Origin: Rosellinia necatrix | Lineage: Eukaryota; Ascomycota; Sordariomycetes; Xylariales; Xylariaceae | Direction of reading: 5' to 3' | DNA length: 64,000 nt | Assembly (NCBI GenBank): GCA_021209875.1 | Contig: JAGYVD010000005.1 | Span: 4,130,001 to 4,194,000 of the forward strand | Shown here: piece after piece, positions 39,387 to 54,021 of the stretch | How the letters are laid out: every line of letters begins with the position of its first letter | Position numbering within the stretch: the stretch's first letter is position 1 | Program-made: the position numbers and the translations under genes | The notes under the pieces: model-generated | The model's input: only the letters and a program-made list of their open reading frames with translations | Databases searched by the model: none | What the model was told of the DNA's origin: nothing

Positions 39387-39410
39387 AAAAAAAAAAAAAA
39401 AAAAAAAAAA
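39387..39410. repeat. Poly(A) tract
   Basis: 24 consecutive A residues in the spacer between convergent genes. It may be a simple-sequence tract or the relic of a retrotransposed tail; no target-site duplication was identified. Confidence 0.9.
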
Positions 39411-39865
39411 GATGTGAGTCTTATTTGTTAATTGTGTAGAGTTAAGAGTTAAGCGTTAAAAGAATACCCAAATATTTAGATTTAAATGATCCAGAGAGGT
39501 AGGGGTCAGATGGGACCCAGATCAGGCAGTAGATAGATGGGCGAGCAAGTCGGCGAGTGAGTCAATATGAATTAGAAACCCTATCTACCTATCTACCTAC
39601 TCTTAAGTATGTGCCCCAATGTAGCATGGATAGATACTGCATCCCTAGTTTAGTCACACTTTGGTGTAAATTTTAAACTCCCATCTCCCCAGCTATCCCT
39701 TAGATCATTCTCAGCCCTAATTTTCAAAAAAAAAAAAAAAGAAAAAGTGTTTTCACCAAAACCTTGTTCGGCTCTGGCCCCTGAGACAGACGGATACTAT
39801 AGTGCTTAAGCAGGCCTTTCCCAACTCGACTATGCTTTAGGATATTTCTCCGGCGGCGGTTTTAG

Positions 39866-45685
<5,820 letters not shown>

Positions 45686-47032
45686 ATGCCCACCCCGCCA
45701 GCTGTTCGCGCCCGTCGTGCCGTCCTGTCGGCCATCGCCAAAGACACGAAGGCAGCCTTGCCCGACATCCTGCGCCAACTGCCTCACATTAGGGCCGACG
45801 CCTCTGAAAAGCTGGAGAGCGATGACGTTGCCGCCGTCAATCCGGCCGACTGCCCCGGGTTCGCGCTGTCGTCCGATCCCACGTCCCGGGGCACCCATGT
45901 CAAGGTGCTCAACGAGGATACATTGGATGCTGCCATCATGATGGCCGATTCTCTAACCCAGCCCGCAGATGCCACAACTCTCCCGAACCCCCGGCCTGAG
46001 CGCAACCAGAGAGTAGTTGTGCTCAATCTTGCGTCCGACAAGTATCCGGGCGGGGGTTGGCTGAGTGGTGCCATGGCCCAGGAGGAGGCTCTCTGCTATC
46101 GGAGTTCTCTGGCCCTGTCGCTGCATGCCCCCTACTACCCTTGGGGGCCGTCTACGGCCGTCTATACTCGCGACGTGGTTATCATGCGGTCTTCCATGGG
46201 CTCCGGCCACAGGCTCCTCGTCCCTCAAACGCCGGCCGCGCAGTTGCCCACCGTGAGCGTCATCAGCGTGGCCGCCATCCGGAGGCCCGCACTTGCCTCG
46301 GTCCCCGAGACCCCCGGGCTCGATTTGCACCGCCGCCGACCCGTGTTCAAGTATCCGGCCGACCGCCAGCTCACCAAGAAAAAGATGCGGCTGGCATTGC
46401 GCATCGCCGCACGAGAGAGACACGAATTACTCGTCCTGGGGGCGATCGGATGCGGCGCTTTCAGGAATCCACCCGAAGAGGTGGCCAACTGCTGGTCCGA
46501 GGTCCTCGACGAGGTCGAATTCCGAGGGGGCTGGTGGAGAGAGATTGTAAGTGATCTTGCCCTCACCGACTGACGGGAATAATGGGAAATGGGAAATGGG
46601 AAATGGTACGGGCATGTGGGGGGCAGGGAGTGCCTTAACGCCTAATCCTAATCCCTCGGAGATGCAAGTGGGCAGTACTATTGCCTTTACGAGCTTGACT
46701 CCATTTCATTTATCTCTCGCAGTCGCATCTCGCACCCCGCATCTCGCCTCCCGCCTCTTCCACCTTTTTCCCACACACCGCTGAGAGATGCGCCTTATGA
46801 GGGGGACACACACAGTCACTAACATTTTCGGCGTTGATAGTGGTTCGCCGTCCTGGATACGAAGAACGAGGGTAACTTCAATATCTTCGATCGCATTCTC
46901 GGCGGGAAGGATTTCGGGAAGGTTGCCTCTAATCCTAAATCACCACAAAACACAACCCGCCCCGCCGTTCTGGCTACGCTAGCACACCGAACGAGTCATG
47001 GGCTAGCCTACCCGTCAGAGACCAAAGAGTAG
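45686..47032 (+). CDS. Microbial-type PARG-like (macrodomain, TIGR02452) protein
   Basis: Predicted poly(ADP-ribose) glycohydrolase-like macrodomain protein; catalytic members hydrolyse ADP-ribose polymers. Exon 1 is 45686-46546 and exon 2 is 46841-47032, joined in phase 0 across a 294-nt intron (GTAAGT..ATAG); the product is 350 aa. The signature GGG-x7-QEE appears as GGGWLSGAMAQEE near residues 122-134, preceded by VVVLNLASDKYPG, as in bacterial-type PARGs; the paired Glu are the catalytic element. Later blocks are VISVAAIRRP, LVLGAIGCGAFRNPPEEVA and, across the junction, GWWREI-WFAVLDTKNEGNFNIF. Without splicing, exon 1 ends soon after at 46573 and loses this conserved C-terminal block. 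The intron is long for this window and could hide a small exon. Start: first ATG with a suitable AT-rich leader. Confidence 0.87.
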
Positions 47033-47739
47033 CAGCTATCGGTTCACACTGGCGGGGAACGTGGTTCAGCTGCTGCGCCATCTCTTTCCAACCTAGTCGT
47101 CTGCAATATCTCAAGCCGGTGAGCCATGACGACCGCCGGCACCCATCATCCATCATCCATCATGGTTGAGCAAGCTCGAGCGTCGGCAATGAACACCGTC
47201 CGGCATCTGACACAAAGACCGATCCGTAACCTAACCTAGCTAGCTTGTTTGCTGACGGATCCGGTCCTTCATACCGACCCTAGCGCCAGAGAGGGGCTTC
47301 TTGACCGGACCCACGCTGAATAAGCTGCCATAACCAAAGAGGTTGGGTCCGATGTTACAATCTACAGGCATGTCGGTTTTAACCGTCAGGATAATTATTT
47401 CGCCTGGAGCCCAAATTCGTCATCGGCTTTACGATGGAACATCGGGGGGGGCGGGAGCCACTAGATACTCGGCGATAACTCGCGGTAACCATCAACGCGA
47501 GCAATAATAGAATAAAATCGTCGCTCACACATTTCGCATGCTTTGTAACGAATGAATGCCATACCTGATTTTTCCATTGTAAAATTAAATCGTGATTCTT
47601 ATTGGACTCAACCCGTGACGAGGATAAGCCCGGCCCAGATCTCGGCAGCAAGGGTCAACCACATATTCATCCGCCGTCGCCGGCCGTCTTCCCCCTCCAC
47701 CCCCTGGTTCATCAACCAAGCGCGACCGAGTGACAGAAT
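47033..47739. other. Intergenic, PARG-like gene to MFS gene
   Basis: About 700 bp with CCATCATCCATCATC repeats (47,147-47,163) and no recognisable coding sequence. It contains the promoter of the MFS transporter. Confidence 0.6.
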
Positions 47740-50459
47740 ATGGGTGCCAGCGAGGAGCTCGAGGGCGAAGAGCCTCAATACACGACGTCGACCAATAGCG
47801 ACGAGGCCGGCCCCCCGGATGAGGGGACCGCCGAACTCGGCCTGGTCCGGTCCCAGAACGGGCACGGCTGCGCCGACCTCCCCGATAAGGCTGAGAGCGA
47901 AGACGACCCCTTCGAGGTCTCGTTCGACGGCGACGGCGACCCCATGTGCCCCCGTAGCAGTGAGTGAGATGTAACTCTCCATTTCTCTCCCCCCCCCCTC
48001 TCCCCCCCAATAGAATCGAGGCAGGCCGTCGTCGTCGTCGTCCGAACGCCCCTCCCCCCTCCCACGCGCCGATATACCTTCGAACACATCGTCCTATCTA
48101 TCTATCTTACCTGCTAATCGGCTGTGCTCCTCCAGTGCCCCTTACCCGCAAATGGCTCCTCGTGTGCATAGTCGGGCTGGGCAGCCTCTGCGTGTAAGTA
48201 CTACCTACCCTACCCTACCCTACCCTATCCTACCCTATCCTACCTACCTCCAGGGCCTTAGACCCAAATCGATATGCGGATCGCGAGCTGATCTCGTACG
48301 TGAAAAGAACGTGCGCGAGCTCCATCTACACGGCGACGTACGCCCAGATGAACGCCGAGTTCCACCAGTCCGACCTCATCGCGACCCTGGGCCTCTCGAC
48401 CTTCGTCCTCGGTAGTAAGTCTTTTTTTTTTTTTTTTCTCTCCGTTTGGCCCCTTCCCCGCAATACCTTATGTGATTCATGGCGGTTTAATCGCTCGCTC
48501 GCGCTAATTGGCTCTCGACGAATTGTTTTTTTTTTTAAAAAAAAAAGTCGCCCTTGGCCCCCTTTTCCTGGGCCCCCTGAGCGAGTTTTACGGCCGTCGC
48601 CCCATCTACCTGGCCTCATGGACCATGTTCGTCATCTGGCTCATCCCCTCGGCCGTCGCGCGCAATACCGCTACCATGGTCACGGTACGTATGCATTGCC
48701 CTCCAAGCCCCCACCCCCCTTTTTTTTTTTTCCGCGCGGTGTGTTTTCGGGCCGGTTGTTTTTTTTTTTGTTTTTATTTTAGCCGGAGGTGGGTTTAGGG
48801 AGAAGCCAGGCGCAATTTTGGAATGAAATTGCGTAGACTTGGAGAATCGTGTTCTGATCGAACCGGGCGGGTGTGTAGGTGCGCTTCATCGATGGGTTCG
48901 CCGGGAGCGCCTTTCTTAGCGTCGCCGGCGGCACCGTTAGCGATGTCTTCACGCGCGATCAGATTCAGTCGCCCATGACGATTATATCGATCAGCCCGTT
49001 CATTGGTAAGTCTTGGTCGTTGCACCCGGTATATAAACGCAGGATGCTGCTGGTGGTGTGGACTAACGGTTTCGAGGTCGAAGGCCCCAGTCTTGGCCCG
49101 TTGTTGGGCGGATTCAGTAAGTCGATGCCCCCTTTTCGTCACGGGTGTGGGTAACGTCGTCGGGAAACTAATCATTGGTGGTAACAGTTAACTACTATAC
49201 GAACTGGCGATGGACATACTACGTACGCTTCCCCCGCCAACTCCGGGGGAAAGAAAGTCCACGGAGCTCCGGTCTGCCACATCCCAGACAGAAGCTGACG
49301 TAATTTTCGACAGGTTCTCATTATTTGGGCGTTTGCGCTGCTGGTGACCATGGTCCTCTTCGCGCCGGAAACGTACCGTTCGTGACGATGCTTGGACTGG
49401 CTGTGATGCATGACCGACCTGCTGACTGGATGCCCAGACCCGATCATATTGCGCGAGAAGGCCCGTCGGCTGAGAAAGGAGACTGGCGATGAGAGGTGGA
49501 AAGCGCCCAGTAAGCGAGCAATATTGTCGCCTATGTTTTTCTTTTTTTCTTTTCTTCCTTTCCTTCGGGACCGGCCGCTAATGAATCATCCGTCTCGTTC
49601 CCACGCAGTGGAGAAATCGACCAAGTCGATCCCGCGCACGGTGGCGCTGTCGCTCATGCGGCCGTTCCAGCTGCTGACGCTGGAGCCGATGTGCCTGCTG
49701 CTGTCGCTGCTGTCGGCGGTGCTGCTCGGGGTCATCTACCTCTTCTTCGGGGCCTTCCCGCTCGTCTTCGGCGGCAACTACGGCTTCAACCTGTGGCAGG
49801 ACGGCCTCAGCTTCCTGGGGATCTTCGTCGGCATGGCCGCCGGCGCGGCGACGAACCCCGTCTGGCACCGCGTCCACCGCGCCCTCGTCCGCCGCAACCA
49901 CGGCAGCCCCGAGCCCGAGTTCCGCCTCGCCCCCTCCATCCTCGGCGCCGTCCTCGTCCCCGTCGGCCTGTTCTGGTTCGCCTGGACCTCGTTCCCCCGG
50001 GTCCATTGGATCCTGCCGATCATCGGCTCCGGCATCTTCGGCTGCGGCACGCTCCTGGTGTTCAACGGCATCTTCACTTTTCTCGGTGCGTGTGGTGATT
50101 GATTTCCCCCCCCGGTCTCGGTTGTCTTGGCGCCTCGACGAGTTAATTAATTAATCTTTCGTGATAGTGGATACGTACCCGTTGTACGCCGCTTCGGCAT
50201 TGGCCGCTAATAGCTTTCTTCGCTGTACCTTTGCCGGTAAAGTTTAATCCGACGGTCTCTACATCCCATAGTTGTCGACTAACGTAGATCGCTTCCAGCT
50301 TCGTTCCCCCTGTTCGGGAAGCAGCTGTACCAGGGGATAGGATATCAATGGGCGTCGAGCTTACTCGCATTCATCACGTTGGGCCTCATGCCGTTGCCTT
50401 ACGTGTTCTTTTATTACGGCAAACGGCTACGGCAAAGGAGTAGGTTTACGGCATCTTGA
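47740..50459 (+). CDS. MFS transporter, DHA1 (drug:H+/polyamine-type)
   Basis: Twelve-TM major facilitator with a hydrophilic N-tail of about 75 residues. Twelve exons were deduced: 47740-47959, 48136-48193, 48308-48414, 48548-48684, 48879-49005, 49084-49116, 49188-49222, 49314-49377, 49438-49509, 49609-50085, 50168-50236 and 50299-50459. Every phase closes, giving 519 aa. The first segment is KWLLVCIVGLGSLCV-TCASSIYTATYA. The DHA1 loop 2-3 motif GPLSEFYGRRPIY starts at about residue 137. Later family blocks include FIDGFAGSAFLSVAGGTVSD, GPSLGPLLGGF, NWRWTYYVL, and PETYHPIILREKARRLRKETGD with a GTTCGT donor. The closest groups from memory are polyamine/multidrug exporters of the TPO1/Flu1 kind; substrate unknown. 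The donors are otherwise mostly GTAAGT/GTACGT. Exons 6 and 7 are only 33 and 35 nt. The intron count is far above the neighbouring genes. Confidence 0.9.
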
Positions 50460-51073
50460 TCTTAGAGATGGCGCGATGAAGCACAAACGGGAATGGTAAG
50501 AATTAAAATAGGCGGGGGGTCTCGGATATACGAGAGATATAGATATTACCGGTTCCGTCGAGTTTAGTTGAAACATAATATATACTTACTGGTTCACACA
50601 ACTATTTGAGATCCCTATTCGTAGCCCCTGACGCCACAACGCGGATTAGCTGATGGCGGGGGTGGAAAACACGGGCGGATATGATGTGGTTCCCCAACTC
50701 TCTAGAATTCAAAAGCCAGACCCTGCCTGCCTGCCTGTCTGTCTGTCTGATTGTTTGTCCGTCCTACACTAAACGAAAAGGCTCTAAGCGAAGCGGCGCC
50801 GTGGCATCGCAGGCAGCGACGATTGCGAAATGCGTCTAGACGGTTTGATTTGATATACACCGGGGGGATAAAGTATACATTATGAAAGGAAACGCCGCCG
50901 CTGTTGCTGCAAAGTAGATCAATCCGCCTCTCCTCGGTCTGTCGGGACGCGTCCGTACGCGCAGTTCATCAGCCTAAGGAGCGCGGGGAAGCGCAGGGGG
51001 AGAGAGAGAGAGACCCCAGCCCAGTCGTAAGCTGCATGGTAGGATGCTGCGCCCCCTGGCGTCCTCCAGGCGC
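50460..51073. other. Convergent intergenic, MFS / secreted protein gene
   Basis: About 610 bp with a CCTGCCTGCCTGTCTGTCTG repeat (50,727-50,748) and a GA run (51,000-51,013). 3' UTRs of both genes are expected here. No coding sequence seen. Confidence 0.6.
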
Positions 51074-51646
51074 TTATTGCAGCATGTCGAGTAGACCCTG
51101 CAACAAATCCGTCAGGTCCTGCCTCAGCTCCTCGTCCGTCTGCCCGCCGCCGGTCGCATCCCCGGCCCCGTTGCCGGCCCCGTCGCCGCCGGCGTTGCCA
51201 TCGGCGGGTTGGTCGCCTCCTGCCTGGTTCCCGGTCCCGGTCCCAGCACCGGGCTGGGCGGTAGGCTCGGGACTGACCGGGACGGTCGATGACGGGAAGA
51301 AGCTGTACGTCGTGATCGAGGTCCCGGCCGCCGCCGTCGTAGTGGCGTCCGCGACACTCGTGGCGATGTCCGTCTGCGCCGGGGCCCCGGTGGCGATGGC
51401 GGTCCCGTTACCGATGGCGCCGGTGCTCGAGGCCGGCTGCGCGCTGCTGGCGCTAGTGGCGTTGCTGACGCCGCCGCTCAAGTAGGCCGTGCTGGAGGGG
51501 CCGTAGCTGAAGACGGGGATCGTCGCCGTGTTGATCTGGCTCTGCCGCCTCGCCAACCCCGGCTGTTGCTGTGCCTGGGGGATGGCGCTCGCCAATGCCG
51601 TGGTCGCCAAGGCGGAGAGGGAGAAGAGAAGGATCGAGGCGAGCAT
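51074..51646 (-). CDS. Small secreted Ser/Thr/Gly-rich protein, function unknown
   Basis: 190 aa, single exon. Residues 1-20 (MLASILLFSLSALATTALAS) form a clear signal peptide, and ARR at 32-34 may be a Kex2-like processing point. Residues about 40-130 are Ser/Thr/Ala-rich, suiting O-mannosylation, with NAT and NGT sequons. Residues about 131-165 are Gly/Ala/Asp-rich. The end, ELRQDLTDLLQGLLDML, looks like an amphipathic acidic helix. There is no Cys, no recognisable enzyme domain and no obvious hydrophobic GPI tail. It resembles cell-wall or small secreted fungal proteins in general make-up only. The opposite-strand ORF across it is a shadow of its GC-rich codons. Coding status is supported by the signal peptide and consistent composition. 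Confidence 0.65.
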   Translation of the reverse strand: MLASILLFSLSALATTALASAIPQAQQQPGLARRQSQINTATIPVFSYGPSSTAYLSGGVSNATSASSAQPASSTGAIGNGTAIATGAPAQTDIATSVADATTTAAAGTSITTYSFFPSSTVPVSPEPTAQPGAGTGTGNQAGGDQPADGNAGGDGAGNGAGDATGGGQTDEELRQDLTDLLQGLLDMLQ

Positions 51647-52363
51647 GATGACCGAGTTTCGTGTTTGTTTTTGTTGTTGTTCTTTTTTTTCTTTTTCCCC
51701 TTTTTAATCTTGGTCTATCCGTCTACACAATGACTGGCTGGCGGGTTATCCGGGTAGAAAAAGGGGGTATAGTAGAATAAGGGACGGCGGAAGAAGAAGA
51801 CGAGGTTTGAAAACCGGGTTGCGCAAGAACGGCAGTTCGGCCAGCCGAGATAGAAGGATAAAAGAAGAAGATGTCGTTGGGAGGGAACGGCTGAAGGCGA
51901 GCTGGGCACCTGGAGAAGATCGAAACAACCAAGAGAAAAAAGAGAGAGAGGAGAAACGAAAGAGAGGTATGATCTACACTTTGTACGGGATCATGCGTGC
52001 GATGGGGCCGGCCTGGCTACATATATTTATTGGAGGTGCAAAGATCGGGAAATGGGGGAAGGGGGTGTGAACCGGGCCGGAGATGGAAGGGGTCGGCCAT
52101 GGGTTTGGCCACAATCCCCAACGACGCCTTGCCTACTCTGTATGTTGGTCGCATGGATGGCATGGCTGCTTCGGTCTCATACAGTCGAAAGCGGTAACAT
52201 GTTTGAACTACCCAGCAAACCTACGGCAGCGCATATACGTACATACTATAGGTAGTAGTACTGTGGGCGGACAGCATTATGAATATACAAAACAAACCAA
52301 CAGTCGATCAAGTCACGAACCAGGTGGTGAATGTGTGGATGTGCGGACAGACGCATGGACACT

Positions 52364-52514
52364 CTCTCTTTCTTTCTTTCTTTCTTTCTTTCTTTTTTTC
52401 TTTCTTTCTTTCTCTCTCTCTTTCTTTCTTTCTTTCTCTCTCTCTCTCTCTTTCTCTTGCTCTTTCTCTTGCTCTTTTATCTTTCTCTTTTATCTTTCTC
52501 TTTCTCTTTCTTGC
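52364..52514. repeat. TTTC/CT pyrimidine microsatellite
   Basis: About 150 bp made of TTTC, TC and CTTTCT units on the + strand. The strong strand asymmetry could favour triplex (H-DNA) formation and length instability. Noncoding. Confidence 0.92.
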
Positions 52515-53055
52515 GTGTGTGCGTGCGTGCGTGCATACTTATGGTACAGTGCATACCTGCAAGCGCCTGACCTGGTCAACTACGTTGCCAGACATATGAT
52601 GTGGTACAGCAGTTATAGTTCATGTCAACAACGCGAAGAGGGCGGTTAGGCTATGCTCCGGGAGTTCCAATACCAGTAGTGTGTTATGTTGTCTGTGTCG
52701 TCGACGCTAGAGAACTCGCCGACGACGTCTCGCGCCTGGTCGAGTGGTCCTACAGCGACAGATGACGGGGCCTGTGGTAGGATGTGAAACTCCCCCCTGT
52801 GTCGCGACCCTTGCCTAGGCCATCTTGGCGACCCGCTGGTCTCAGTTTCGGCTGGGGAGGCGGCGCTTGGCGCTTGGAGAGAGAGGAGGGGGGGGTAGGG
52901 CAGGGCAGGGCAAGGCAGATCCCGAGAGGCAGCAAGAGGTGGGAGAGTGGACGCAACGCACGCATGGGATTGGTTGGATGGGCTGCGGGATATAATATAA
53001 TAAAGAGGACGACGAGCCGGGCGCGTCGTCACACTGGAAGAGATGTAATGAAAAG

Positions 53056-53130
53056 AAATGTGGTCAAAGACATGGTCAAAGATGTGGTCAGCGATGTGGT
53101 GGTCGGATATGTGGTGGTCGGATATGTGAT
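53056..53130. repeat. Degenerate ATGTGGTC-type tandem repeat
   Basis: Units of 12-18 bp such as ATGTGGTCAAAG and GGTCGGATATGTGGT are repeated in series. Noncoding; its translations give spurious His-rich ORFs on the other strand. Confidence 0.8.
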
Positions 53131-53357
53131 GATAGTGTAGTGACTTATGTACAGTACAGTTAACTACTGCCCATATACATATCATAATACATTGGTGTAC
53201 ACTTGGTCCCCTTTGAGAAGAACATCTGAGCCAATTGGAATGGTGGGGGTGAGACCCCCGGCTGCTTTTAAAATCGAGGGATGACACTTTGCTTCGTATC
53301 TACAGGTCGTTATCCAGTGTCTAGTTGTCACATACATGTACCATCATGGTGGGAACA

Positions 53358-53410
53358 TGGTACGTGTTGGTGGTACTTGTTAGTGGTACGTGTTAGTGGT
53401 ACGTGTTAAT
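53358..53410. repeat. TGGTACGTGTTAG tandem
   Basis: Roughly four 13-bp copies with one or two substitutions, in noncoding DNA. Confidence 0.8.
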
Positions 53411-53929
53411 GTGTACACAATAAATAAGCCTGTTCAGCGCCCTGTGGCGTATGTGGTGTACACTAAAGGAGGTGGTGCAAGGCATCTGAAATACACTAGT
53501 TGGTATACACATCAAGACCAGCGTGTGTGGGTCTACATCTACATCTAGTGTGCATCTGCCAAGGGGAGTCTTCCGAATAAATGCATTCTCAAAACCACCT
53601 AACCCAAGCGAGGTTAGCCACACAGAACATAGTTGTAGTGTATGTACGTAGCTTTAACCCTCTACACGCTCTCGATGGATTGGTAGTCATAGTTCGTCGT
53701 CTGCAGAAACCGCACCTTACAAGCAAGCAAATAGTTCTTTCCCCCCTCCCCTCCCCCTTCGTTCTTCTTCTTCTTTTTCTTATCTTGCACATTGCGTATC
53801 AGCCCGAGGTTCGATAGATGGATTGCTCATTGTTCTAATAAAATCCCATAAAGCGTTTACTCATAAATGGTGAGCTTCCCAGATCATCCAGATCCGAGAT
53901 CCGAGCCAACCGACCAACCAGCCCTGTAT

Positions 53930-54010
53930 AGTTACCAACTCCCTCGTGTGTGTATGTACATATTCCCAATAGTCACCAACTCCCTCGTGTGTGTATGTAC
54001 ATGTTCCCAA
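53930..54010. repeat. 45-bp direct duplication
   Basis: Two adjacent copies of a unit running from ACCAACTCCCTCGTGTG to ATGTACATRTTCCCAA, differing at one or two bases and lying just downstream of the kinase-like gene. The near identity suggests a recent duplication. Confidence 0.85.
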
Positions 54011-54021
54011 GCGCCGCATGG

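Larger units (their letters stand above)
37252..39865. other. Convergent intergenic, C2H2 gene / aro1
   Basis: 2.6 kb between two convergent genes. It contains a GCCACGCCACG tandem (37,394-37,454), a C run (39,015-39,025), TAGGTAGG repeats (39,112-39,129), a 24-base poly-A (39,387-39,410) and a second A run (39,726-39,740). ORFs of up to 160 codons here have no recognisable family and no codon periodicity I could trust. No gene is called. Confidence 0.6.
51647..54021. other. Intergenic with simple repeats
   Basis: 2.4 kb without a supported gene. It contains a long TTTC/CT microsatellite (52,364-52,514), GTGCGTGCGTGCGTGC (52,516-52,533), an ATGTGGTCAAAG/ATGTGGTGGTCGG tandem (53,056-53,130), about four copies of TGGTACGTGTTAG (53,358-53,410) and a 45-bp direct duplication near 53,930-54,010. 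A 213-codon minus-strand ORF (52646-53287) is largely translated repeat and is not called. Confidence 0.6.

Noticed and set aside
52646..53287. 213-codon minus-strand ORF
   Set aside because: Much of it translates tandem repeats (His/Asp-rich stretches) and pyrimidine tracts; no family resemblance or splice context.
52364..53410. Repeat-rich stretch considered as a CRISPR-like array
   Set aside because: The units are simple or slippage-type tandems without unique spacers, and the organism is eukaryotic.
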